Shown here piece by piece: positions 13,354 through 25,747 of a stretch of 64,000 bases of DNA (positions within the stretch are counted from its first letter, which is position 1; each line of letters opens with the position of its first letter). This stretch comes from Circinella umbellata. Lineage: Eukaryota; Mucoromycota; Mucoromycetes; Mucorales; Lichtheimiaceae. Position numbers and translations under genes: made by a program. The notes under the pieces are model-generated. The model searched no databases. It was not told the DNA's origin and saw only the letters and a list, made by a program, of their open reading frames with translations. The stretch is from NCBI GenBank assembly GCA_025093555.1, contig JAIWNF010000020.1, positions 620,001-684,000 on the forward strand. Reading direction: 5' to 3'.

Positions 13354-15021
13354 AAAAAACTCGCCTCCTCCTTTCCTACGTACTATTACTTCTTCATGCA
13401 TTATTTTATTGCTATCAGTACTATTATTATTATTATTATTATTATTATTATCTCCTTTATCGCACGTCTACATGCTATCAAAAAACGCTTATCTTTATTC
13501 TTCTTCAACTACAGACGTGCAGCAACAACAAACAAATATCTACGTAGAACAAAATGAAATTGTTCTTATAAGATACAACCAAACTCTTATTAACTTATAT
13601 ATAGCATATGCAACAAAAAAAAAGAATTTTATATCTTCAAATTTTAATTATTATCTATGTACAGTAATACTACAAAGTTTGCCGTTTGTAAATATACTTA
13701 CAATCTTTTTTTTTTTCATTTATCCCTTTATAAATTATACATATAAAATTCTGTGTTCCTGAGATCGATCGACAGATCCTTGCATATTTTACACAGCCTT
13801 TTTTTTTCTCTTTTGTGATTATAACATCGAGTTTAGCATGTTAGCCCTACTGACAAAATATCACCAAGACTCTGGTTTGGTCAACAAATTAAAACAAATT
13901 AAGCAATGAAGTGTTGTAATATTATTTTTTTGATCTATATGTATATTGTCATTCCTCGTCAAAAATGGCTTATACCATGTTCGAAACCAAAGGACTTTTC
14001 ACCACTTATATCACCATGTAAAACATTATTGTGTTATTAGTACGTCACTATTAGACTCATATGAGATTCTCCATATATTGGTATATTATACGTACATTTT
14101 TTGTGTCTTTTGCACCTTTTATACTGTTGTTACTGTTGGTTTTTCTCACTGTAAAGAAATTACGGTAGTGATGTTCCCCCTTTCAGTTCTGAAAGATCAT
14201 CTTCATAGGAATACATACAATTTTACGTACAGAATTCTTATGATATTAATGTTTCTCAATACGTACCACGGCTTAAACTAAATCGATTTTGGTAAATCAT
14301 ATAGTGAGAGTCATCATAATATAATGGTTGATGTAATAGTCTACTGTCAATATTGATTTATTTACTTACAGTTTACAGACTTTTGCTCCGCCGAACGACA
14401 CCTATAATTTTATATAATTTTTTCATCCTAAGAATTTGGGTGTCCAACGATGATGTTTGCAATAATAGTACAATAGTTATTTTTAAGGTAAATAACAATC
14501 CGACATGGAAAACTCAGTATAATCAAGTGAAACCAGCTGTCAATAGGCCGAAAAAAATGATGATACGTATATCGATATTGTTAAATAACTCGTCTCTACT
14601 CAATAACTAATTGGCACAGAAAAATGGTACCAGTAATACATCGTTCTGTTCTTAGCATTTTCCACAACTCTTCTGAAGAAACAAAGCAATTTTATCTTTC
14701 ACAGCGTCAAGATTTGTAATATTATTTCCCCAGTAACTTCTCTCTCCATTAATAAATAAAATCATATTAGCGATAAGAACCATGTGACATATTAAATCGA
14801 GTGCGTTATATAATCCAACACCCAGGCAATAACCAATTCACGCGGTTGCCATAGTGATGCGAAAGTAGTTCTTTTTTTTTTCTTTTGTAACCTTGTTTTT
14901 TTAAAAAAAAAATTGTTGGAAATATTTTACATGATAATAATAATAAAAAAGATTTATGTCGAACTAACTGAACCACTAGCCTATTTCTTTTCTTTTGAAA
15001 AGTTAGGTAGATGTAATAACT
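13354..15021. other. Intergenic region between convergent Rab7 and OST1
   Basis: AT-rich DNA between two gene 3' ends. It holds a TTA/ATT trinucleotide run at 13425-13451 immediately after the Rab7 stop. The 111-codon plus-strand frame at 13946-14281 and others nearby have no recognisable domain or splice partners. No RNA gene seen. Confidence 0.4.
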
Positions 15022-17079
15022 TTATTCTAATTTTTTAGTTGCATCCTGTTTTATATAAATATAGTAAAATTAGCTTTTTTGAGTAGATGCGTCAAAAATT
15101 CACTTTTTGAAGAAAAAAAAGAACAGAAAACTAAACGTACCGCTTTGGGACCAATGGTAAAGCTCATCTTTGAAAAGACAGTACTCATTAAAAAGATAAC
15201 GAAGATAGCAGCCGATGCAAGCAATGGTTTCTGGAATAATCGAATAGTTGGATATTGATAGGTGATCTAAAATAATTCGAGCAAAATAAATTAATTCTTC
15301 TTTTTACCACTCTCGACACCTAATTCAAATAACAAAGTTTCATCTCTTTTACATCTATTTTTTATATATACCTGGATAGGTTGTTCATGTTCACGAACAA
15401 CATTATGCTTTTCAAGAATAACTAGATAACGGCCTGTTGAGTCGAAGTTTGTATAGTACGTCTCGTGTTGAATTGAGTCCATGCTGAAGGGTGTATGTAC
15501 TTGAACATTACTATATTGTGTTAATATGATAAGGTTAATCTTTTACATTCTTTTTCCTAAAATCCTTCTTCCTTCCAGTCCCATATATACATACGTTGCA
15601 CCTTCAGGTAAAACGACACGAACAACAGCCTTATCAATAACCATATCCTGAACATTTTCAACAAAATTGACATTAAGAATATATGCCTCTTTTTCCTTTG
15701 AATAATGATCGAATCCAGCCAAGTCAACATTGTAACCGTGGAACCAAGTGTAATTCCAACCACCAAATACTGGATAACGTGGGGTGATTTCCAAAGTCGA
15801 ATGTTTAAGCTCGTTACGGAAATGAGAGGTTGAAACATTACCGATGTCATCACGATAATAAACATCACGAGCTTGGGCTGGAAGACGTAAAGTCAAATCT
15901 TTTAATACGTTGGTCTGCCCGTGAACCATTCGAGTAAGTTGGTATGTAGCACGGCTAAATTGTGTCTCGAGTCTAATTTTTTTTTGTTGATGAATGATTC
16001 ATGAGATAAATATGTTATGGTTTATAAATTAAGGGGTTGAAAAGGAAGGAAGAGAAGCTCAAACAGGAAGATACGTACTCTGCTCCAGAATGATGTAACT
16101 TATAATTTTCCTCAACGTTCAAATTTCCACCCCAATGAGATACCTGTAAATCACGCACAAGTTCGGTGACAGTTAAAAGAGGCTTGCTAAATTCATAATG
16201 AACTCGTAATTTATCGAATGTTTCGGGCATGATAGAATGGAAAGGTCCATAGACGATCTTGTTCCCGTTATGCTGGACATGTTCACCACCGGTATAGGCT
16301 TGTACAACTTGACTTGGCAACCTGTATAATAATAATATGCTCATGTAAGCCCATATATGACGAAATAATCAAAATATCATCCTTCATTCGCTCTTCTTTC
16401 GCTGTTGAAACTTACTGTAAGGTGGTCTTAATTTCATCAGTGAAGTATGGTGAGTACATGTAAATATTATCATTATATACAACAAATTGACGAGCGACTT
16501 GAGGGATTTTTGCAGGCAGTGGTGTCAATACATGAGTATAAGCAAGTTTAACACCAAAGCGGACCTCAGTATCAGGTTGGATAGGTTCATCGAATGTAAT
16601 TTTATATAATTGTACTTCTCTATAAACCAGTTACATGAATTGAGAATAAATGATGAGTTATAATGTTTAGGCTGTTCGTTGAGTGTAAGTTTTCATTTGA
16701 AAGAAAAAAAGGAAGTAAAGCTTTGTTTCTTCATCATTTACTTTTCCGAGTCGAAACCAGCTTGTTCAATGGTTAAAGAAGTTTTTGGTTCTTGACGAAG
16801 GAATGCCGAGATAATTGCAACATGCTCTTCTGCTTTTTGAGGTAAAGAAAAAATATATTCATTGTTTGGTGTTGAGTCAATATTTTTGGCACGAATACCG
16901 ATATCTTCTTGAACAACATTGGTACGTAGATCAACAACACGGATAACACGCGTGTTCCTGAACTTTGGTGCGATCGGAATGGTGGTTTTAGAGATTGGAT
17001 CGGCCCAAGCTGTACTAGCAGCAAGGCTAATAAAGATGGTAAGCAATGCGCATAACTTTACGCGCATTGACAGTTTCAT
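15022..17079 (-). CDS. OST1: Oligosaccharyltransferase subunit OST1 (ribophorin I)
   Basis: ER subunit of the complex that transfers the dolichol-linked glycan to Asn-X-Ser/Thr sites. Seven exons read leftwards (17079-16742, 16619-16416, 16321-16079, 15972-15595, 15510-15372, 15266-15141, 15045-15022) close to 483 residues, close to the yeast size. Residues 1-26 form a signal peptide ending TAWA. Family landmarks are the N-terminal block with PKFRNTRVIRVVDLRTNVV, YSPYFTDEIKTTLQLPS, YGPFHSIMPETFDKLRVHYE, PRYPVFGGWNYTWFHGYN, LPEGATNVQVHTPF and EHEQPIQITYQYP, followed by a single C-terminal membrane span. The last exon encodes only DATKKLE and the stop. All parts needed for function appear present. 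Confidence 0.94.
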
Positions 17080-17424
17080 AATAATGTGCGTTTAAAAAGA
17101 ATAAAAAGAGCACAGGAGGATATGTAGTTACTCAATGCAAAAAAATAAAATAAATTGCCTTATAGAATTATCACACCCAATGAAAATCCACCAAGTCGTG
17201 CGGAGAACTTTTGACATTAGTTTAAAGAGTCAATTGATTAAGAAAACGGTATACAATTTTTTTAATGATGAATGCAAAAAAAAGAGGGAAGAGAGAAAAA
17301 TAATAATAGATTAATAACTTGAATGCTAATATGTGCGAGTAAAGTGTGTATAATATGTATAAAGAAGTAGAGATGAGTAGTAAAAATCAATATGAGAAAT
17401 AATAATGAAGTGGTGGAAAAAATC
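17080..17424. promoter_or_regulatory. OST1 promoter region
   Basis: About 345 bp between the OST1 start and the 3' end of the kelch gene, both on the minus strand. AT-rich with A-runs near 17140 and 17275. It should hold the OST1 promoter and the kelch gene terminator; no specific site can be named. Confidence 0.35.
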
Positions 17425-19584
17425 TTAGACGCGATTAATTGGGTTTTCGGATTGTTTTGGAATACTATTACAATTATCCATGGAAATGTTGTTGTCGCTA
17501 TTGGGATTTTTAGTAGTAATAGTATTAGATGAAGTGTTGTTATTTTTCGATGATGGTGACTGTGATGAAGATATCGTTGGTGTTTCCTTTTTTAATGCAC
17601 TTGGAAGCCATCGTGGATTAGGTGTATGAGCATCTTTTCGTAATTTACGAATATAAAAACCCAGTGCACCAAGTAATAATAAAAATCCAGTAACACCAAA
17701 ACTAACACCAAGAGCCACTTTTGTCGTATTATCACTGAATTGGTTAGGATTAGAAATAACAGTGGGGTCATAAGGCAATCCACTATTTTCATCACCATTA
17801 TTACCGTTATTACCAGGCATATGTGGCATTGTAAATTTACATTCGGATTGTTGATGAGCTGCTTCTACTGGATTTTGAATAGCTGGTAAACTATCCATCC
17901 ATTGCCATTGCGTCATGTCCAGGATACCTATATCTTGAGCAAAATCTCCAGCACTTTCATCTTTGTACCCTACAGATGAATACAATTTTACAAATTTAGC
18001 AATAATTCTACTTATAAATTAATAAACATTTTGCTATTATATAATTTACCCATTATAATCAACATATATTGATCATATGTAACTGCTTGATGTCCAGATC
18101 GTGCGGATGGTGGCGTGCCTTGAATACCAGGATTTGACCATCGTAAAGTACATGTATCCAATAGATATACATCTTGAGAACTTTGCCCAGTATTAGTATC
18201 CTGGCCCCCAAACACTACAATAGAATGACCATCTGGAGCTGTATATTGTATAAAATATATTAGTTATTACTATTACCCGAAAAATACACTCAAAAGAAAA
18301 ATAGTGGTGATAGTCATACCTAATGCAGCCGAAAATCCGACTTTTCCATCCGGTGTGTCGCCAATGGTTGCCATGGTAACTGCTTTTTGTTCGTCTGTGT
18401 CGAATACTAAGAGTAACAACTGTTTTAGACCTATTGCACTTGGTTCTACCTTTATTCTTTATTGTTTGCTATTTACCGAGAACACTCTGAAAGTCAGCTG
18501 GATTAGTGACCCAAGTATCACCTGAAGCATTGACCACCGCCGTTTTCCCGCCAAGTATAAATATTTGGTTCCCTCTAAATGAATAATTTTTCTATAAATA
18601 TATGAAACATGCAAAAATAGATAAAGGTCTTTCCATAACTTACATTATGCTTGATGTATGGCCATACCGTGCTGGTCGCTGACCCCAAGCATATCTAACA
18701 GACGGCCAATCCCAAGTATATGTTAATGTATTAAAACTATAAAAATCATTATACTATCATTATTTTTTTCGTGTATTAGTTAAACACGTGTAATGAGTAT
18801 CGTTTCTTTCTGATTGTAGACTCACATAAGCTAATTCACCAGCTGCCTGTTTTGCTTCGGTTGCACGACCACCATAAAACCAAGCAATTCCAGATGTTGT
18901 ATCCATCGTAGCTGACATTTGTGCACGAGATTCTGGAAGAGGACTAGAAGCATTCACAGCTATAATAAATACACTCTCGTTAGTATATAAAGAAATACTA
19001 TTCTCCCCTTTCTTTCCATAAGAATACGTACGAGCGGTAGCCCATTTAGCTGCTGAGGTATTATAAACAACCATATTATCCATATCCACTGTTCCCCCGT
19101 CTCCTGCTTGTACATAAATATCCTCCTGTAGACCTGCAAAAGCTATTCCATCTGTATAAGGCTCAATAACAACTTCTGAACTTGTTTCCTGTGGATTCCA
19201 ACCTGGACATCTAATATCTAAGCCTTGAGATAGATCCAAAGTCCATATATTTGACTCATCCTATAAACATGAATATATTTATATTCATAACGACTTGGAA
19301 TTAATATACAAATATTGATGGTGCTTATTGTTATGGTTATTGCTGTTCTTGCTTAGAAGGTAAGAATTGCTGTTTACCATATTACCACCAGTTAAATATA
19401 TTCGCTGATTGACAAAAATAGCTGAAAAGTCAGAGTAGTTGGCAGGAATTGATTCAGGTGGTGGATCACATTGTTGTTCCTGAGCCTGGACCTCTATTGT
19501 TGTCGTCTCCATTACTGTTATATAAATAATAAAATAAAGGAATAACCATGACAGATGACTTTGCCATGTATTTGGCAAAAGCAT
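17425..19584 (-). CDS. Kelch-repeat propeller protein with signal peptide and membrane anchor
   Basis: Predicted type I surface protein; exact role unknown. The start chosen gives MLLPNTWQSHLSWLFLYFII, a hydrophobic signal sequence; an ATG 51 bases upstream (19635) is in frame. The body is split by several introns (for example the donor after NQRIYLTGGNM and the acceptor before DESNIWTLDL near 19260). Kelch-type blades are seen as repeated GG plus aromatic motifs: IYLTGG, AWFYGGRA near 18870, a GNQIFILGGK blade near 18560, and VVFGGQD near 18210 followed by DVYLLDTCTLRW and PPSARSGHQAV. The last blade contains ILDMTQWQWM. A low-complexity linker leads to a membrane span encoded at about 17653-17721, then a basic stop-transfer (RKLRKD) and a Ser/Asn-rich cytosolic tail. 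Similar fungal proteins are annotated as kelch/galactose-oxidase-like; no catalytic site is evident. Confidence 0.8.
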
Positions 19585-19790
19585 GAGTCCTTTTATTGTT
19601 TGCAATACTTGCAAAGAAGAAAAAACGAAAAACAAAAAGGAAAAAGAAAATGTGTCTCGTTAAAGAATTGTCGTTATGTATGGTAAAAAAGAAAGGGAGA
19701 GGGAAAAAAAAGAAGCAAAAAAAAAAGGAAGGGTCATTTTTTAGTAATGTGGCCAATAGCTTGTCTTTATGCTTTAGGCACAACTATTGA
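19585..19790. promoter_or_regulatory. Purine-rich 5' flank of the kelch gene
   Basis: On the minus (sense) strand this stretch is a long T/C-rich tract directly upstream of the kelch start, matching the pyrimidine leaders seen before the chitin synthase and Cyc8 genes. Regulatory role is inferred from position only. Confidence 0.35.
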
Positions 19791-19799
19791 CTGCAGGTT

Positions 19800-20460
19800 A
19801 CACAAACTAGTGTTGCCGTTATTCCGATGTAGGTCGCTAGTTTATTGTTTTTACGCTTGGCAAATTCGGTAATAGAAGAATTGAGTCCCGTTTCTCGATG
19901 CAATTTATCAATTATCACAACGGGTACAAAATATAATAGCAATATACTTGAATAAATAAAATATAATGTTTTACCAATGTATATACTAAAAGTACCCTTA
20001 CAACCTTATTATCGGCAGCAGAAATAAATAAAATTAAGGAGTCTGTGTCAGAATTGAGGGTGTTAAGAGAAGGAGGTATTATACGATAATCTTCAGCTAT
20101 TGATAGTTTCTTGTAAGCAAGAGCAATATAAGCAAAAAAAAAAAACTTGCTGTAGCAAAGCATCTGTTCAAAAAGCAGAGGTTGGTGTACCACAGCCAGC
20201 TATTTCGCTCCAGTGGGAAACGTTGTTTTGTAAAATTGGGGGATGAAAGCTACGAGTAACAATATCAATCAAAAAAGATACTTGACAGCATCCATATGGC
20301 ATGTCTGTTGTGTCAACATTTCCAGTGAAAGACTCGGAGAAACTAGATCAAGCAGTATCATACTTAATGAAAAATGATTTAGAAATGAAGGATTTGAATT
20401 GCCCGACGTCATGAAGAATATTAAACGACAATCCAATCTCTTCAAAAGTTTCCTACATTC
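19800..20460 (-). pseudogene. Decayed coding relic of unknown family
   Basis: Read leftwards, about 20450-20170 stays open for roughly 100 codons with only two stops and contains GNVDTTDMPYGCCQ, then HWSEIAGCGTPTS. Farther on, about 20130-19985 reads KLSIAEDYRIIPPSLNTLN and then SLILFISAADNKVVR; after a possible intron, 19920-19800 reads VVIIDKLHRETGLN followed by a hydrophobic end. The frames are interrupted by stops and frame changes, so this looks like a broken gene rather than an active one. I do not recognise the family. It could alternatively be a real multi-exon gene with exons I cannot join. Confidence 0.35.
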
Positions 20461-23151
20461 ACATTATTTAGAATACGTATTCTTCATAAAAAAAACTCTG
20501 ACAGCATAATGTCGATTATAATATTTATAGAACGGTTCATTACTATGAACAACAACAGAATAATAATAAGCATGTCATATATATTATTTTCTTGTGTTAG
20601 GAATACTATATTTATGCATTGCTATTTTAATAAAAAAAATATTGTACGATATCAGTTCCCGCATGAAAGCGTGCCGTTTGTTATTTTCTTTAAAGTATTG
20701 TATATCCACTGCTTTATAGGTTTTTTATCTACTATTTTCAATTTGTAACTTACACTTATTTTATTAAAATCTAGTAGCAGATAATCCAACTAACAAACCG
20801 CCCAATGTATATATCAGTTGACTTGCTGCTTGATTTATACTATGTCATTGACTTATTTTTTTCTGTTTAATTTCGATTAACAACTGGGGTTTCATCCGAT
20901 TGTGATTTATCAGAGGGAAACTTGTTGCTTGGTGCCAAAAAATACATTTTATCTTTCTTCAGCAAATGTGAAATGATTATCTGGGAAAGTTTCACAGATA
21001 TTTTGCTACAAGCTGTGATACTATGATGGAACATCATTACGATTAGAAAATACTTGAATTACTGAACCTATAGATACTCGCTTAAATGCAGAAGACAACT
21101 TTGCGAAGTGTTGACGTTGTACTCGATGAGTGATCGACTTTGCTACTCTTGTTTATTCACTGGTTGTTTTTTTATGAAATGTTTATGTATCCCTTGAAGA
21201 ATGTATACGTACCAGAAAAACATTATTGAAATAGACCACAATGTTTACCTAACAAACAGAACTCAGAAAACAATGAATCCTCAGCAATAACAGAAAATTT
21301 AATAAACGAAAAACTATATAGTGTAACTGTGCTACAAAATAGGACACCTTCATTTTGTTTTTCGAAAACGTTTTGCACTAACCGAAAAAAAAATCAAGAC
21401 CAACTGGAACTATCTTTTTTAATACATTTTTTCTATTTTCATGTTCAACTCTACCAAGTGGGTACTCATAAATTATGAAGATATGACAGACATGCTTACT
21501 GAAATGCAAATAAACCCTTGTACTGACTAACAAAACAAAATAGTTTAATTAAGTAAAAAACATTCTTCCCTTAACTTCAAATGTGGTTCCTCTCAATATA
21601 CTTTATAATCGTTACCATGTATCAATGGTACTTGATTCTGTAAAATCATCTATATAGGCCTATATGGTTTCATACATCTGATCTCAATGAAGAGTTCCAG
21701 CCACGAAATCAACAGCTACTAGTAGATTATATACTAAAAATAATATAGTGCCAAAAATGAACTATAATAGTATGTATGCGATTGATTACTAGTTATAATA
21801 TATCACTTTAAAGTCACTACAGACTACCGAATATGCTTACCGTGATTTGGCAAAGATTGAAAAAAGTTGCTTTTCTCAAGATTCAGCTTGTCATTCAGTA
21901 AACAATGTGTACTATTTGCTTAAGATATATATTCATGATCAATTATTGTAAATTTCCTACGTATATTTCTACTCCAATATACGTTAAATATTCCTATCTT
22001 CTTTTTCCTTATATGTATTTTATTATGGTCCTCATTATAATTTATTCATTGTGTTCCTTTTTTCCATCCATCTTTCTTATAATGAATATAAAAACGATCA
22101 TTTTGTTTGTGCTACCGTAGATCATTTGTAACCTCCCAAGCCAACAATGGCAGATACTGTTTCGATCTAAACTTTATTTAGTAATCATATATTATCACCC
22201 CACACCAATCGAGCAAAATCATTTCATTCATAGTTTCCTGTTTTTCTGTCCTTCTTTCAGTAAGAAATATGTGGTAAAGTGTAAGATTGTTCTTTTTTCG
22301 TTATTCAGTTTTGTTAATGATATAGACAGCATATAGCGATATGAGCTCCATTACAAAAATCCTTGATACTGGTTTCCTCCCAACTATTTTACTCGATGTC
22401 AACAGCATGGACCCAACAATATATTTAACACTTTATTTCCATGTTCACATCCCTAAATTTATAACCATTTTATTGTAACTTTTAAAGTACATATAATAGT
22501 TTAACTAGAGCAAAAAAAAAATAGAGTCGTTCAAGTATGTATAATAAATTGTGCGTATAACAAAAAGAGCCTGGATCATCGTTCATTTCGTACTATAAAT
22601 GGTATAGCTTCAAACTAATATAGCCCTATGGCGACAATTATAACCATAATAATATAACACACATCACTATATGTTTTTCCTCATTTTCATTTTTTTTTTT
22701 TACAAAATAAAGTTCTCCTCTTTAGATAATCAATTTTATAAGTAAAAACACAAAGAACATTAACCTGAATATATAAAGAAACCTTGTTTATTAATATCAT
22801 TATTACTTCTTATGTATAAGTAGAGACAACGACGCAGGTGCTGGTGTAACTAAAAGACGAATAAAGACACTGATCTTTAGCAGTGAACAAATAAAGTTAA
22901 GGCGGTTTAATGTGATGTTGTGCTCCCCTTGTTTGGTTTCCGAGGAGCAAAAAGAAAAAGAAAATATAATCAAGGAGAGAGTTGTACAGCCATAGTAGTC
23001 CTTTTTTTCTTTTCTTTTCTTTTCTACTTCTCCCTTTTGATCTTTTATTACTTTTATTGTCATTATTCTCCTTTTTAATTACATATACAACGTATTATAC
23101 TTAGATATATTCTTGTTCTCTTTTTTTCTTTGTAAGCATAATATTAACAGT
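20461..23151. other. Gene-poor AT-rich region
   Basis: About 2.7 kb without a supportable gene. The minus strand at about 21130-20930 shows a short coding-like stretch (QHFAKLSSAFKRVSIGS and further on DNHFTFAEE) broken by stops, perhaps another part of the relic just to its left. The last 170 bases before the Ser/Thr-rich gene are pyrimidine-rich. No hairpin array, tRNA or rRNA seen. Confidence 0.35.
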
Positions 23152-24084
23152 ATGAAATTATTATCAGTTCGATGCCTTGTCACTCTTTTGGTTCTTTTAC
23201 ATACTGCACAATCACAATTATCAATATTGCCAATAGAGAGTAACCATCCACCCACGAGTGATATAGCTTCTCCTACACACGAACCTACGAGTGGCGGATC
23301 TGGTCCTACTCACAGCAGTGATAATCCAGCACCAACGAGCAGCGGAGGAGGAGGAGCAATATCCTCGTCAACACACCAAAGTGAAGCGAATCCAAAACCA
23401 ACATCAAAACCTGATAGTAATAACGGTACTCCTACTACTGATGATAATAGTGAACCTACAGCAACAGATGATGATGCGCAAAAGACAACAGAAGATGGAT
23501 CAAAACCTTCATCTGAACCATCGAAAGGAAGTGAAAATGGGGGTGGAGGCGGCAGCGGCAATAATACTGGAATAATTGCTGGAGCGACGGCAGGTGGCAT
23601 AGGTAAATTGTATAGAAATTTAATTACGATATATCTAACCTTTTCTTTTAAAATAAAAATATTAATAATATTGCCACTATGTTACATTATAGTTGCTATT
23701 GCTCTTTTCGCAGGGTTGATTGCATGTTTATGTCGACGTAGAGGATATACACGAAGACAAAGACAGAACAAGAATGAGTTTACAGCACAACCAGAAGACT
23801 TTTCCTTGGATATGCATGAAAATACTAGCCCCAGTGGAGGAGGAGCAGCATTCCATCAAGCTCGACGATTCGTGCCCCCAACAACAGGTTATATGAATCT
23901 ACCTGATCAGCAACAGCAATATGCAGATTATAATAATACGCAGCACCAGTACCAAGATCAACAATATTATGATGGCAGTGGACAATATTATCATGCACAG
24001 CTCAGTCAACCACCCCCTGCAACGGCCTGGACTAACGCAGGAACAAAGCCAGATACAGTGGATTATAAACCAAATGCACTTTAG
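23152..24084 (+). CDS. Ser/Thr-rich single-pass surface protein, sensor-like
   Basis: Unknown function; architecture resembles fungal wall-stress or mucin-like type I proteins. Exons 23152-23602 and 23693-24084 close to 280 residues. Residues 1-19 form a signal peptide ending AQSQ. About 110 residues rich in Ser, Thr, Pro and Gly follow, with likely O-glycosylation. The membrane span IAGATAGGI-VAIALFAGLIACLC is encoded across the splice junction, then a basic stop (RRRGYTRRQRQ) and a cytosolic Gln/Tyr-rich tail with many YY and QQ pairs. No WSC or other cysteine domain is present outside. The 90 bp intron is a multiple of three and lacks stops, so an unspliced reading would also stay open and insert extra hydrophobic residues. 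Start chosen at the ATG before KLLSVRCL; an upstream TTG is ignored. Confidence 0.75.
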   Translation: MKLLSVRCLVTLLVLLHTAQSQLSILPIESNHPPTSDIASPTHEPTSGGSGPTHSSDNPAPTSSGGGGAISSSTHQSEANPKPTSKPDSNNGTPTTDDNSEPTATDDDAQKTTEDGSKPSSEPSKGSENGGGGGSGNNTGIIAGATAGGIGKLYRNLITIYLTFSFKIKILIILPLCYIIVAIALFAGLIACLCRRRGYTRRQRQNKNEFTAQPEDFSLDMHENTSPSGGGAAFHQARRFVPPTTGYMNLPDQQQQYADYNNTQHQYQDQQYYDGSGQYYHAQLSQPPPATAWTNAGTKPDTVDYKPNAL

Positions 24085-24455
24085 AATAACCCATTGTTTT
24101 ATTCCCCGCTCCTGCTCTCTCTTTCTTCTTTTCCTTCGCTCCCTGAACCTTTTTGCTCCACATAATTTGACTTGCTCTTTGTTGTATATATTTATGAATA
24201 CATATTATAACTATTAATTTACTTTGCAGAATGTTTGGAAAATATATACATATATAAAGAGAGTCAAGATAGAGAGATGTAACACAATTGTGTATGGTAT
24301 TACTATAGTGTGTAATTACATACTAATGATCATAAGTAAAAAGAAGAAAATATCCAATTCTCATCATGATATTCCCATTCTCATTAGTAAAATACCATGT
24401 CATTTCCCCCTTTCTTTCCCATTATGGTTGTATAAGCCTCCTTTATTTTTTTTTC
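24085..24455. other. Convergent 3' region between the surface-protein and AP endonuclease genes
   Basis: About 370 bp where two gene 3' ends meet. T/C-rich tracts at 24095-24160 and 24390-24455. No gene or stem-loop terminator is evident. Confidence 0.35.
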
Positions 24456-25747
24456 TTAACTAGAATCACTAGCATTCTTGTTGCTATCACTACCATGTTC
24501 ATCACTATCATCCTCTGACTTTTTGGTTGTTGTACTACCCATATTTACATCCTTCAATACAAGTACAAGGGGAACGTGATCACTTGCACCCCAAGCAATT
24601 TGTCGAATCTCACTTTCGACTATTTTATCCATTAAATCAGGAGTTACCACAAAATAATCCAATCGCCAACCGATCAATTTGGTACGACATTGGAATCGAT
24701 AGGAATAATAGGTATAATGACCTTCAGTTTCTGGATGGAAATGGCGCCAAGTATCTATCAACCCAGGCAAATCGTTGCCATCAGTAGATGTTGCTAATAA
24801 TCGGTCAAAGTCCGTTCGCTCTTCAATAGTAAAACCTGCAGATCTATTTTACGCACGATTAGTAAACCTAGCCTTCGAAAGAAAAAATAATTTATTCATT
24901 TCTTTTAGTTTTACCGTTGATTGGTGTCTGGTCTTGCAATATCTTTACGAGTATGTGCAACGTTCAAATCCCTACATATTTTCGTTAGCATGTTATGAAA
25001 CTGTCAAAACATGTCAAGCCATCCTATCATGTCATAATGTATACGAGTATATGAAAAAGAAATTATTTACCCAGTCCAAATCACTGCACGACCTTCCTTT
25101 TGGAGTGACCGAATGAATTTTTCCATGTGTCCATTAAATGTTTGTCTTCGCTCCAAATTTTTCAATTTATCACCGGCGTTGGGAACATAACAGGCAACTA
25201 CCGTGAAAGCAGGGAAATAGAGGGAAATGACACGGCCACGCGAGCCATCATCGTATTTAGGTAAACCATATTCAACTTTTTCTGGTTTATACTTGGAGAA
25301 TACGGCAACGCCAGCTATGTATATCATTAAGCCATTCAATTAATCAATCGATTTGATTTGAATAAATACTTTTTTTTCTTTCAGAAACTTACAGTAACCC
25401 TTTTTATCATCATACGCCCAATAACGATATTTGTAAACCTTATCATCAACAGCTGTTGAGACAGGTTGATTCACTTTGGTTTCTTGTAAACAAAGTACAT
25501 CAGGATCTTCAGCGTTAACATATTCCTTGAATCCTTTCTTGAGACAACTATTTAAACCTCCAACATTATATGATGCAATCTTGATTGATCCTTTGGGAGT
25601 TTCAGGAAACTTTAATGTTTCAGGAAACTTGGTATTGTTAGGGACGGTAGGATCAAATGGCTCCCAGGTTGCTTTTTTCTTGGGTTTTTTTATTTGAGCA
25701 GTAGCAGCAGATTCGTTACTGGATTCGGGTGTTTTTCTTTTTGGCAT
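24456..25747 (-). CDS. AP endonuclease, exonuclease III/APEX1 family
   Basis: Base-excision repair enzyme that cuts DNA 5' to abasic sites with a metal-dependent EEP-fold active site. Exons read leftwards: 25747-25393, 25314-25071, 24971-24915 and 24843-24456, closing to 347 residues from MPKRKTPESS. A Lys-rich N-terminus could serve nuclear entry. Motifs: KIASYNVGGLNS, DVLCLQETKV (catalytic Glu), GYSGVAVFSKYKP, RGRVISLYF, ACYVPNAGDKL, GDLNVAH (catalytic Asp/Asn), SAGFTIEERTDFDRLL, WRLDYFVV and ASDHVPLVL (catalytic Asp-His). The tail is acidic and Ser-rich. There is no zf-GRF domain, so it is APEX1-like rather than APE2-like. In-frame coding continues upstream to an ATG at 25906, giving 53 extra residues that look like a mitochondrial presequence. 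Confidence 0.94.

Noticed and set aside
13946..14281. 111-codon plus-strand gene
   Set aside because: Composition follows AT-rich background, there is no domain, start context or splice partner, and the stretch is convergent 3' DNA.
24955..24975. tRNA T-arm (GTTCAAATC)
   Set aside because: The word lies on the exon 3 edge of the AP endonuclease and no cloverleaf can be drawn around it.
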